A stretch of DNA of 19,218 bases from Bremia lactucae. Lineage: Eukaryota > Oomycota > Peronosporomycetes > Peronosporales > Peronosporaceae. This document shows, in pieces, positions 1-8,941 of the stretch (positions within the stretch are counted from its first letter, which is position 1; every line of letters begins with the position of its first letter). Made by a program: the position numbers and the translations under genes. Under the pieces are notes generated by a model, which was not told the origin of the DNA, did not search any database, and saw nothing but the letters and a program-made list of their open reading frames with translations. Where the stretch lies: assembly GCF_004359215.1 (NCBI RefSeq), contig NC_090610.1, positions 15,990,657 to 16,009,874 on the forward strand, read 5' to 3'.

Positions 1-2314
1 ATCGTATATACGGACCATGCGTCATTACGCACGGCCGTCAATAGCCCACACCTCTCGCAAAGAATGGCGAGGTGGCTATCCTTCTTCGCGGAGTATAACT
101 TCTCCGTCGAATATAAACCAGGACGACTTAATGTCGTCGCTGATGCGTTATCACGCCGACCCGATTTCGAGTCAGCAGTGCACCCCAACAGTAAAAGTGA
201 TCTTACTGTTGCAACACTCACTACGAGTGTTCCATCATCAACCTTAGTTGATGAAATAAAGAAAGCCTATAAAGAAGATAAGGACCTTCTTTGTCTGATG
301 GATCATTTAATGAATCCATCCGATAAATCTTTTAAAGATCTACCGGCTTTATATCGATCGTCATCCGATCGATACACAACACGTAACGGCTTATTGTATT
401 ACACAGCCGTTACCGGCGACACCCCACGTGTCGTCGTCCCGACTCACAATGATTTGCGCTTGCGCATCATGTATGAGTGTCACGATGCTCCAACAAGTGG
501 ACATCGTGGACGTGAGAAGACTTACCTCACGGTAAGTCGATACTTTTACTGGCCCCGCCAGTATCAGTTTGTGCGCAAGTACATTCGTGCTTGCGAGGTA
601 TGTCAACGGGTTAAGCCTAGCCCTTCATCTTGTGCACCTCTCCAACCTCTACCACTTCCGGCAGAGTGTTGGCAGTCCGTATCTATGGACTTCGTCTTCG
701 GATTTCCCGAAGACGATCACAAAAACAATGGAATCCTTGTTTTTGTAGACAGATTCAGCAAGATGGTACACCTTGCTGCAGTACCTGAGTCGATCACGGC
801 TCCGGGCTGTGCCCGTGTCTTTATCGACACGGTATTCAAACTCCACGGGTTACCCCGTGAACTGGTCTCGGATAGAGACTCGCGGTTTTTCGGCGGAGTT
901 TTGGCAATCCGTGTTCCGATCTCTCGGAACACGGCTGACTATGTCAACATCCGATCACCTAAAAACGGATGGTCAAAAGAACGCGTAAATCGCGTCCTCG
1001 AAGAGATACTTCGAGGTTACGTCCAATCGTATCCAACTTGGAGCGAGTTTTTACCGATGGTCGAATTCGCCATCAATAATTCGGTGCGTGCGTCTACACC
1101 GCATACACCGTTCTTCGTGAATGGCTTACGCAATCCACGTATACCCACCCAATTAGAGGGATCCTCTAATTTAAGGGGGGCTGGACTCGCACGAGCAAAA
1201 CCATTTCTGACTCATGCTCATCACGCGTCGAAGTTAACAACGACGCGAATGATGTTGATGTCGAAGCAATCGACATCGAAGATGAAAAAGATCTCATGGA
1301 AGTGCGCACACAGCGTACTGAATAAGACAAAACAAATGAGTCGGCAGAAGAGTTTCTGCTAACTCGAGAATCAATAATCCGTTTCGTTCAGGATTCCATT
1401 GCTAACGCAGTGGACCGTCAGAACGGAATGCAGACAAACATGGAAGAGCAAATGTTCATTCATTTAAAATTAATGATCTCGTGCTACTCTCTACGGTAAA
1501 CCTACCTAAGCGTGTAATCACTAATGTGGGTAGCAGTAAACTACTACCCAAGTTCATTGGTCCTTTCCGTGTACTGCATCGCAGAGGCAATGCGTACACA
1601 ATAGAACTGCCACGTAGGATGCGAACGCATCCTACGGTTTACGTTGGTCCGCTCCGCCCGTACCATCAGTACGCGGTTTCTTCCGAGGACGGATTTGACC
1701 ACCCTTTTCAAGAATCCCTATAAGTTTCTTGTGGTCACGAACCAGATTCTCATGCTGAATCTAAAGTTTCTCATGTCGGGTCCAAAGATCCTCGAAACCC
1801 CGATGAGCTGTCGACAGCTCATCACGAAGAGCGTGATAATTCCGTTTGTACTCCAACATGGAGTACGCACTCTTCAAACGGTCTTCCAACAGTTCGATAT
1901 GATGAGCCTGCACCGTCTGCTCTAACGAGCGACGCTTACCGCGCTCGTGATCAAGTCCCTCCTCCAAATCATGGAGGAAGCGATCGAGTTTGTCGATCTT
2001 CGACTCTAGATCCGACACACGGTTCGAATCTGATTTTCCCTCCTCCACCACAACCATTGGTGGATTCTCACGGTGGTCAACGTTTCCTTGTTGAACGTAT
2101 CCAAAACCACCGTGATATGAAGGGGCAGCGAACGATCTATCTTGTTCGCTGGCGCGGTTATCCACCTTCACATGACAGATGAGAGCCTCGTTCCCAGCTG
2201 ATTGTTGACGTTGAGGGCTTCGTTCGTCTGTATGATGAGACCCATCCGATATATCAGAAGGCCCATCGGAAAACACGCGCCCCTGGCGCTTGTAAATCAA
2301 TTGCAAAACGGTAA
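1..2314 (+). pseudogene. pol: Ty3/Gypsy pol, 3' half: RNase H tail, integrase, chromodomain (decayed)
   Basis: This is the C-terminal half of a Gypsy polyprotein, entering the window already open. The first ~180 nt give the RNase H end and linker (YTDHASL, ADALSRR). The integrase zinc finger follows (histidines near 481-500, CEVC at 592-603), then the catalytic core with Asp in SVSMDF, Asp in VSDRDSRF and Glu in ERVNRVLEE near 979. The C-terminal domain (1451-1680) ends in PTVYVGPLRPYH. A chromodomain follows at 2081-2240 (YLVRWRGYPP, then EPRSQL), so this is a chromovirus-type element. Damage: shift from frame 1 to 2 near 885-895 and back near 970-978; frame 1 to 3 near a six-G run at 1175-1180; TAA 1323-1325; frame 3 to 2 near 1423-1428; TAA 1721-1723; TGA 2180-2182, replacing the Trp of the chromodomain SWEP motif. 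It cannot make an active enzyme. The minus strand of 1761-2314 carries an antisense ORF. Confidence 0.93.
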
Positions 2315-3014
2315 TCGCATCGCGCATCTCAATAGAGATGCGAGCCCTTCCCCAGGGCGAAGAAAGGGAATAGACATCCCCTTTTACCCTCTTCGAGTTG
2401 TCAACACAACACGGACAGGAATCACCCCACGTGAGGCATGGAAGCCCAGCCTCACGTTTCAAGCGATGCAATTTATACTTTGCACGGGTTGGAGTTCGTT
2501 TCTCAAATTTTAACGCGATTCTCGTTAAGTTTGGTAAGCCAGGCTTCGCGTCCAATGTCTTTGACATTGCGAATGAACGCGCTCGAGGCTTGCAAAAGCG
2601 CGACTGTATCTCGCTTATTGTTGCCACTAAACCATCGATGCTTAAGAAAAGCAGCGAGATAAAATCTTCCTTAGCGCGAAAGTTCTTCGCGCTGGGATCA
2701 AGGCCATGTTGCTTTGTCGCAATAAACGGGATATTTGTTGTGAGGAGTAGTCTCTCCAGAGAAGCTATTAATTAGCTGTTCGGGCAAAAGCCACGGCTTC
2801 TTCTCAGGGGCAAGACGAGACATTTTAGTATCTACGGTCCCCTGAGTGGTACCTACTGAAGCAGGGGTACCACAAGAACTTTTGTTACGATGGCTTACGC
2901 CATCGTCATCACCTTGCATAGAAACAGATGCAGGTAACCGCACGGGAGACGGTGCTGACGATGAGGAATCATCCTCATCGTCGGAACCAGATAGAAGAAG
3001 CAATATCCGTTCCG
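1761..3014 (-). pseudogene. Antisense ORF of Gypsy element, copy A (aORF-A)
   Basis: Unrecognised protein encoded opposite to pol; homologous to the ORF at 14891-16437. One frame runs from about 3014 to 2503 and is broken by TGA 2698-2700 and TAA 2671-2673. After a shift near 2503-2525 a second frame stays open from 2627 to 1761 (288 codons). Protein order: an acidic/Ser-rich stretch (DDEDDSSSS), a core with IGREAWLTKLN (2524-2568) and LHRLKREAGLPC (near 2440-2475), SDGPS, HVKVD...DRSF, and a charged C-terminal part likely to form a coiled coil (LESKIDKLDRFLHDLEEGL). The last ~550 nt overlap the pol chromodomain on the other strand. The N-terminus seen in copies B and C (MATNK) is missing; at about 3014 the reading joins a gag fragment. 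No known domain is recognised. The homology is visible by eye; function is unknown. Confidence 0.72.
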
Positions 3015-3490
3015 GATATTGCTTCTTCAAGCGTATCCAGTTCCAAGCGGAACAGATGGGTCTTCACATGACCATCCGTAAGGCCATGCATGAACACCGT
3101 AACAAACGTGTGTTCATGAGCTGGATTGTTCGTGATACAACTCGCTAGGAGTCGTATATGCTGGGCTTAAGCGTGAACATCACGCTTGCCTTGATGGAGT
3201 TGCAGAAGCTCAGATCAAGCTCTGAACTCAGCCCTAGGCAGTTCAAACGTCTGCTTGATGCCGGACTTTAAAAGCATCAGGCGAGCCAAATACATATATG
3301 TCGCGCAACTTAAGGCCAAATGCCCAAGTTTTGGCAAGACCTGCCAAATTTGATTGAGCAAATGCGACTTGCATTTACTCGTCGACGATGTGACGAGTCT
3401 TTATAGCATTGTTCAATTCGACGAACCACGTTATAAGGGAGTTCTCTTCGACAACCTTATATTTAGAGATGTCTATCTTTGAGGTTTTTG
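3015..3490 (-). pseudogene. gag: Ty3/Gypsy gag fragment, N-terminally deleted
   Basis: Minus-strand capsid part of a Gypsy gag. Visible blocks in order are KIDISKYKVVEENSL, WFVELNNAIKTRHIVDE, SNLAGLAKTWAFGLKLRD, YVFGSPDAFK, then in another frame QTFELPRAEFRA, LLQLHQGKRDVHA and FMHGLTDGHVKTHLFRLELD. An in-frame stop follows VDE and a frameshift lies after DAFK; a further stop interrupts the second frame. The first block lies only a few bases after the primer-binding site, so the leader and the N-terminal part of gag have been deleted. The 3' side stops at about 3015, where sequence related to the antisense ORF takes over; the two halves come from different parts of Gypsy elements, so this is a rearrangement joint. 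Confidence 0.82.
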
Positions 3491-3496
3491 GATGGA

Positions 3497-3512
3497 CTAC
3501 GAAGTGCTACCA
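3497..3512 (-). other. Primer-binding site next to LTR
   Basis: Reading the minus strand, the LTR end is followed after two bases by TGGTAGCACTTCGTAG. The TGG start is what a tRNA-primed PBS needs (complement of the tRNA CCA tail). Nearly the same 16-mer (TGGTGGCACTTCGTAG) follows the LTR at 13154-13569, which supports the call and fixes the LTR orientation. The matching tRNA is not identified. Confidence 0.6.
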
Positions 3513-3514
3513 GG

Positions 3515-3892
3515 TGAAAGGGGCACTGCCGACTTGTACTGATTCAGTACAAGTTCAATTCACACTGCTTCAGTGCAAGTTGTGCCACACGTCAATTCAC
3601 GTACACTAGTACGTGCAGAGGAACACTTCCGTTAAAAACACTTTCTTTAAGAGGGTTAAAAGTAAACTAAATTTATTTATAAATAAATTCCTCTGCTTCT
3701 ATCGATTAACGACTAACTTTATTATATATTCACGCAAAACATGTAATAAAGTCTTATCTGTCTCTCTCTTTGCACGCGTCCAGTGCTGACTGGACCGCGG
3801 AGCAAGTAGATATAATAGCCTATATCCACCAATGCATAAGCTTTCCTAATAATATGTATTCTCCACATATTATTTACCTTTTGGATATTACA
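3515..3892 (-). mobile_element. Gypsy LTR (family 1), minus orientation
   Basis: The U5 end is at 3515 (TGCCCCTTTCA reading outward on the minus strand) beside the PBS, so this is the 5' LTR of a minus-oriented element. Its U5 half closely matches the LTR at 9749-10156: the block GACTTGTACTG..TTCAGTACAAGT, CTTCACACTGCTTCAG-like sequence, and GTACGTGCAGAGGAA. The U3 end is placed at 3892 from a TGTAATATCC start on the minus strand, which is only a guess because that end has drifted from the TGTAACGGG seen in other copies. The U5 part contains short perfect palindromes. Confidence 0.7.
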
Positions 3893-4040
3893 TTAGTTAA
3901 CAGCTTTAAGTGTTGATCTCATGTAAGATACTCCCGCAACTGCTCGAAGCAGCTTGTCCCAGCATCCCTCTTAGAATCCCTTGCATTTTTTTGTAGTGGC
4001 TCTACAATGAAAGCAAATTTTACTTTTGCGAGTGTCCATC

Positions 4041-4458
4041 CTAAGCTGATGGGTCGTCAGCAAAGACACCCACACACCCACGCACGAAGCGCACGCGCCG
4101 CGACAAAACGCCGCCGTCGCATAGTGCCACAATAACAAGGCCAACAGCTACTGCTGCTGCTGTCACGCTAATAATTGGACTAAACGATCTATCCCACTTG
4201 CACAGTGAGGATTTAGATCCGTAGCTCGTTGTCGACTACCATGAGTCGACATCGCTGCGATTATCTAATAGTTGAAATAAGCATAGCAAGCTAATGGGGA
4301 AGGGTGATTGCGCTATAAAGTTCATCCAAAATCCCACAATTGCTCCCAAGATGGCGACGCCTAATGCTGCGAAGGCAACCAGCCTAACGTCAAAACGGCT
4401 ACTGTCTTGTCGTCTGCGCTTGCTAGCGCAGCAATTATTCATGAGAGCACTACCCATA
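4041..4458 (-). pseudogene. Possible broken two-membrane-segment protein
   Basis: Not recognised. On the minus strand one frame runs from an ATG at 4458 through KRRRQDSS, a hydrophobic stretch (LVAFAALGVAILGAIVGFW), FIAQSPFPISLLCLFQLL, then a TAG at 4236-4238. The same frame continues past that stop with STTSYGSKSSLCKWDRS and a second hydrophobic stretch (IISVTAAAVAVGLVIVAL) to a stop at 4041-4043. A single nonsense codon between two membrane-like segments in one frame suggests a disrupted membrane protein. Open sequence also extends upstream to 4520 without an ATG, so an intron or lost start is possible. A chance ORF remains possible. Confidence 0.35.
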
Positions 4459-5610
4459 GAGGTGCAGCTGCTTCTCAGCTGGGTAAAACCCCAACGCCTG
4501 TCGTTCAGACCATAAAACACAATGGGTCTTACGCAGAAGAGCCGGAGCCTAAAGCTTCACCGACGGCACGGGAATGTGTCTAGTCGGTGTCACAATTTAG
4601 CCGTATTGAACGCAGCTATATGACTGGTGGCATATTATTTATGCCACCTCCATCCGAATGGCCTCATTCAACTGGAACTAGTGCGTCGCTTCTAGAGCGT
4701 GCTACTAATGACACACATAAATCATATGGCGTTTACAATTCATGGAAAGCTCAGGGAGAGTTACTTGGCCTATTTTTCCGATCCCGGTCGTGTTGCATTC
4801 AGATGAATTAACCGATAAACACGAAGCGAAATCCTGCGCCGCTTCCAGCCACATTCCTATTTGTCAAAACAATGGTCACAGCGGCTTAACTTCGCGCGCT
4901 TGCGTGTGAGGGAAATCATGGGCGGTACTGTATTCCCTATTTTTTCTCATCACGCGGCTCCTGTTAGTTCATTCAAAGCTAGCGAAGCGACAGCTAGTGC
5001 TCATTTTCGAAGTCAGACGCCAGGCCCGGTGCGACGACGCGCAGGGCGTCGGCCGGTACCCTAGAGTCAAAACGCTTCGGGTCTTTTCCCCACTGCACGA
5101 GGATCTGAAGCTTTTGCTTAGCGGAGCTTGGGCAAGCAACCTTTCAACAAGAAGGCGTTAGTTCCCAGCAGCATCTACGAATGCACGCGGCACCCGGTAG
5201 GAGTGGAATTTCGCCCTACTCGTGGTAGCCTTACTGCTTCGTTCAGTTGCAGACGTTGAGCGCTGCTGAACCACAGATCGGTTTATCGAAAGTCAAGTTT
5301 GGCAGCTGACTTCGATATGCTCGATGCTCGCTGATACACCGTTACAATGTCGAAGTGTATTGCACCTATGTGCAACAGTGGCGATGGTGCACGAAAAAAT
5401 CTTGAAGAACAGCTACCGGCAATCGATTATTTACATCAATACATGACTATTACTGGAGGGTAGAAAACATAATTAGCCAACTGACGCTTTGGGTTGCTCT
5501 AGTGGACGACGAAGTGGTCATGCTTAACACTTACTGATAAATGATTAATGCTGAAATGGAAGACCATGCTGGTTTATATTGCAAAACTTTTTCTTTAGCT
5601 AGCAGTTATG
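4459..5610. other. Stretch without a recognised gene
   Basis: The longest open stretch is a plus-strand ORF at 4587-4811 (74 codons, starting MSQFSRIERSYMTGG), followed after shifts by Cys-containing pieces up to about 5064. None matches a family I know, and the frames change too often to claim a gene. A 38-codon ORF at 5347-5463 starts MSKCIAPMCNSGDGARK but has no supporting feature. The region could hold a degraded host gene. Confidence 0.3.
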
Positions 5611-6021
5611 TTAAGTGTCTGAATTATTCTCGACTAGAGGTGGATCAATAATGCTCACACGTAGCAAGCGGCCATCTAACTCTTGACCGTTCATTTCGAT
5701 AGCTGCCTCGAGTGCCTCATCAAATGTTGAATAGACCAAACAGGCCCACAAGTGCGAGAGCGAGGGGTCTGATTTAACTAGCCTTGCGCTTTTAAGGGAT
5801 CCAAATTTGGCAAAAATGTCTCGCAGTCGCGTCTCGTCAGTCTTCCAATGCAAACCTGCGATCGTCGAGGTCAGTACACTTGACAAGATTGTATGATAAT
5901 TACAGTTCCTACCAATGACCGATACGTGCGTCGACTTCATTCGATAGCTTGCGTTAGCCAAACTTATAATTTGGCCTCTTTGATGAAGCGGCAGCATCGC
6001 CATCGTTCCGACACGACGCAT
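5611..6021 (-). CDS. Small single-RRM RNA-binding protein with one intron
   Basis: Encodes a 117-residue protein after removal of a 57-nt intron (5856-5912). Residues 33-105 form one RNA recognition motif: RNP2 is VSVIGL at 33-38, helix 1 is ETRLRDIFAKFGSL, helix 2 is FDEALEAAIEMNG, and the last strand follows ELDGRLLRV. The RNP1 region (LWACLVYS, 72-79) is degenerate: it lacks the usual Lys/Arg-Gly start and one aromatic, so RNA binding may be weak or atypical. The N-terminal 30 residues are basic and hydrophobic without a clear signal; a second ATG lies at residue 7. The C-terminal tail is short and acidic. It is divergent from the CASP-like locus, 5' ends about 200 nt apart. RRM proteins act in splicing, mRNA export or decay; which applies here cannot be told. 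Confidence 0.8.
   Translation of the reverse strand: MRRVGTMAMLPLHQRGQIISLANASYRMKSTHVSVIGRNCNYHTILSSVLTSTIAGLHWKTDETRLRDIFAKFGSLKSARLVKSDPSLSHLWACLVYSTFDEALEAAIEMNGQELDGRLLRVSIIDPPLVENNSDT
5856..5912 (-). other. 57-nt GT-AG intron in the RRM gene
   Basis: On the minus strand the intron starts GTAGGAACTG and ends ATCGCAG, with a branch-like CTGAC about 20 nt before the acceptor. It interrupts a glycine codon (phase 1). Removal restores the canonical RNP2 strand VSVIGLHW. Its length is a multiple of three and it has no in-frame stop, so retention would insert 19 residues directly into RNP2. Confidence 0.8.
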
Positions 6022-6217
6022 TGCTGCTAATTTTTATCAAATAGTTCTTAATTAAGGACATCTTTCTAAAAAGAAAATATTTCTTAAGCCTTAATGTACC
6101 TTCAAGGCACAATAAGTGTTTTCTCTCGACTAACTCCTCAAAACATACCTATATATTGTATTGGCTACATTTAAGCTAGATTGCCTTTTAAATGTCTTAG
6201 GTTGCCGGTACAAGGTC
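6022..6217. promoter_or_regulatory. Probable shared upstream region of two divergent genes
   Basis: About 200 nt of AT-rich sequence separates the RRM gene (minus) from the CASP-like locus (plus); it can only be their 5' flanks. No specific promoter motif is claimed. Confidence 0.35.
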
Positions 6218-6318
6218 ATGACGGAGCTGGCGACTGCAAATTCAGGTAGTCGTGGAGACAATGGATACCCGGTTCCTCGCATGACTGCAAATCGACAATG
6301 CACAATGCCGGTTTGAAT

Positions 6319-8348
6319 TTCTAGAAGGCCTTTGATCTTGATAGTAAGCGCGTATTACTCGACTCACAGGGCAGTACTATGAAGAGCGAGAAAGAAGCGA
6401 GCGTCCGATCCCGCAAAAAGCTGGCAGAGACTGCCAAGCAGTTGCGACGATTAACAATTAATGCGGAAAAGTTTAGGGTATGGGGCCGCTGCTTAAAGCC
6501 TACCAAGAGGAGATTGACCACCTGACGAGCCGTGCTAAGTTTTCCGAGAGCTCCTTCTTTCAGCTTTGCAAAGGACTGTATGCTGCCCCTGACCCTGCAC
6601 CAGCCATAAAACTTGCAGTTTCCAGCCTCGATACTGACGAAAGGATAGAAGAAAACAAGAAGTTAAAGCGAGCACTAAAGGAGTACAAGGCCGAATTTGC
6701 CTCTTTAAAGAACCAGGATATAACCATTCGAAAGTTGGAAGAGCAAGTCGCTGTTGCTGCAAATGAGCAGGAAAATATTGTACTAGCAAGTAGAGCATCG
6801 TTCCAGGACGTTGGTGAGTCAGCTCGAGAGTGCACAACTGGAGTGGGCCCAGCGGCGTCGAGACTACGAACGTCAGCTGAAAGCATCGCGCACAGAGCTG
6901 CGTGAGGCATTCGCTAAGCTAGATGCAATGCAATCGGATTTATTTGCACACAAGCAGCGCTCAGGGATCGCAGTATTTCATTTGATGCGGAGATGGAGGT
7001 TATGACACAAGAGCCACTTGTGTCACAGATGCTGCAGTTGGGCAATGCCCAGCTAAAAAAGCAGCTAGACAGCTTTTAAAAGCTTCAACGTCGTCGAATA
7101 TCGCTGACCCGTTACCATCAAAAATCTTGCGCCAAACGTTGATGCAAGCTTTCGGCCGACGATAGAGATTAAGGCAGAGCACGATGCAACCGTCGCTGCG
7201 CTGCGTCAAGAGGTGCATTGCCTAAAGAGAAATTTTGCAGTGGAAAATAAGAGAGCTACGGAACAATTGAAGCGAATCACTACTGCACTTCAGCATGCAC
7301 AAGATATCAAGATAAAGGCTGAAATGGATTTGGAATCTCGCCCAATAGACGAACACTTTCAGGAATTGACGCGAAAGCTGCAAGTTTTGCAGCAATTAGA
7401 GTTTAATATTGTCACTGATGATGATGAGCCGCAGAGTGAAACAGTTTGTCGTAAGAATACCTCAATTGTCGATAGTTTGGAGGTGGCTACAGTTGAAGTG
7501 GAACGAATTCTCTTGTCTTGACTACGTCGTCTTGAGCACTCACACCAAGAATGTAAGCGGTCGCTAAAATCAAGAATGTCCCAGTTGCAAAACCTTCAAA
7601 ATAAATTAAGTGACCGCGATGCCAAGATTCGAGGGCAGGCAAGACTAATTTGCATTCTTGAAGAGAGTGTTGTGGCATTGGAAAAGGCTTGGCGAAACCA
7701 TACGTTGGATGTAACTTGTGGTGAACTTGGCTCTGATATCTTTTTGAATACAATGTTTGGCCAATTGACTGCAACACCTGGCCCTTATAACTTATTAACA
7801 GCTACAGCGGATGCAAAGTATGCTGCGCCAATTTCGATTGATAGTAAGATGCTGGAGATTGTACGTGTTCAGCGCGATCGTTTTCGAAAGCGCATGAAAG
7901 AGCTGCAGAGCGAAAAGAATCGTGTGGAAGAGCTTGCAAAGTCGCCCAACAGCTCGGTAGCGCGACTTGAGATGGGCAATATGCAGCTGTATTATAAGAT
8001 TCGCTACTTGCAGAATTATGGAGGAAACACAAAGTCTGGGGGGTCTTGCTCTAACCCTATCTTTAAGTCTTTGGAAGGCGGAAATAGAGGCGCTTACGAC
8101 TTTAAAGCGCGTTATCGTGGTACGAACAGAAGATGAACCCGTTTACGCAGTTCAACAAATGGGAGAACCAGCAGCGATTTACAAATCTTAACTCGGTGGA
8201 CAAAATTCTTCTTACGAGCGCCAAGGTGCTACTGAGCCACCGCATTAATCGCAACATTGTGTTTGGGTATATTTTTCTGCTGCACTGCTTAGTGGTAGCC
8301 ACGCTTTATTCTTTTTTGCACGTTTGCGAGATTACAAACAAATTGTGA
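6319..8348 (+). pseudogene. CASP-like (CUX1/CASP family) Golgi coiled-coil protein, disrupted
   Basis: The order of conserved blocks matches Golgi CASP proteins: KAFDLDSKR near 6325 (FWKxFDL in the family), GPLLKAYQEEIDHLTSRAKF, APDPAPA, long coiled coil, LEIVRVQRDRFRKRMKEL, KIRYLQNYGG, and the C-terminal region with NPFTQFNKW, VDKILLTSAKVLLSHRINR and a membrane anchor (VFGYIFLLHCLVVATLY). CASP is a tail-anchored golgin in vesicle tethering. Lesions: TAG 6322-6324 at the conserved Trp (or an intron acceptor, TTTCTAG); shifts near 6473-6482, 6800, 6962 and 8120-8135; TAA 7077-7079; scrambled frames at 7080-7160; TGA 7519-7521. An ATG at 6218 opens 32 codons that may be the original N-terminus. 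With this many lesions I call it a pseudogene, although the C-terminal pieces are well preserved and sequencing indels could account for some shifts. Confidence 0.85.
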
Positions 8349-8455
8349 TCCGGAAATATTTATATTCAGGTTCTCAGAGGTTACACACTACAAATTATCC
8401 AATTTTTTTTTATTCAATTCAAAAAAACATAAAAATTGCAGGGCAATCTAACCTC

Positions 8456-8941
8456 ATGGGTGTGTGGCAGAATGTGGCTAAGGTTGCGTTATGGCTGCCA
8501 GTAGGCGTGACTGTAAATGCACTCGTGGTAAGCCTAGCGAGCGTTAAAGGACGCTCCATGCAGCCAGTACTTAATAATGGTCTTAAACAGGACACGGTTC
8601 GCGACCGCGTGCTACTGGACAAATTTTCTGTGCAAGTGCGGCATTGCTACGAGCGCGGTGACGTAGTAGTTCTCGCATCACCCGAAGCGGCAGGTCAATA
8701 CCTAATCAAGAGGCTTGTTGCTTTGCAAGGGGACGTTGTGACCGACAGCAACGGCGTCCATCGCTTGGTGCCCGTTGGAAAATGCTGGGTGGAGGGCGAC
8801 AACCCTGACTTCAGCGACGATAGTAATATTTATGGGCCCGTGCCGCTTGCTCTCATTGAGGCGCGCGTTGTTGCGGTAGTGTGGCCGCCAAGTCAGGCGA
8901 AGATTGTAAAGTCTACACTGTCAGAACATGTCGACGTTTAG
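8456..8941 (+). CDS. Mitochondrial inner-membrane peptidase, IMP2/IMMP2L type
   Basis: 161-residue S26-family signal peptidase. A hydrophobic N-terminal stretch (residues 10-28) anchors it in the inner membrane. The catalytic serine is Ser34 in GRSMQPVLN, followed by RVLLDKF; the general-base lysine is Lys85 in YLIKRLVALQGD. Further family blocks are RGDVVVL, CWVEGDN, SDDSNIYGPVPLALI and VVAVVWPP, matching Imp2 more than Imp1 in spacing. Imp2 removes the intermembrane-space sorting signals of proteins such as cytochrome c1. The frame is open from 8324, but the ATG at 8456 gives the usual family N-terminus; the upstream extension has no family match and overlaps the end of the CASP-like locus. 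No stop or shift is seen and both catalytic residues are present, so it is probably functional. Confidence 0.92.
   Translation: MGVWQNVAKVALWLPVGVTVNALVVSLASVKGRSMQPVLNNGLKQDTVRDRVLLDKFSVQVRHCYERGDVVVLASPEAAGQYLIKRLVALQGDVVTDSNGVHRLVPVGKCWVEGDNPDFSDDSNIYGPVPLALIEARVVAVVWPPSQAKIVKSTLSEHVDV

Noticed and set aside
391..932. Minus-strand ORFs opposite the integrase.
   Set aside because: They lie opposite conserved integrase blocks and show no family signal or second copy.
2202..3148. Plus-strand ORFs at 2202-2513, 2398-2775 and 2846-3148.
   Set aside because: They are shadows of the minus-strand aORF and gag readings, which have homologous copies elsewhere in the window; the plus-strand readings do not.
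4140..4170. A CTG-type trinucleotide repeat (CTGCTGCTGCTG).
   Set aside because: Only about four units; it falls within the hydrophobic Ala-rich coding of the minus-strand relic.
5347..5463. A 38-residue ORF starting MSKCIAPMCNSGDGARK.
   Set aside because: Too short, with no family signal and no second copy.
8324..8455. An upstream start for the IMP2-like gene.
   Set aside because: The extra 44 residues have no family match and overlap the CASP-like end; the ATG at 8456 gives the normal family N-terminus.
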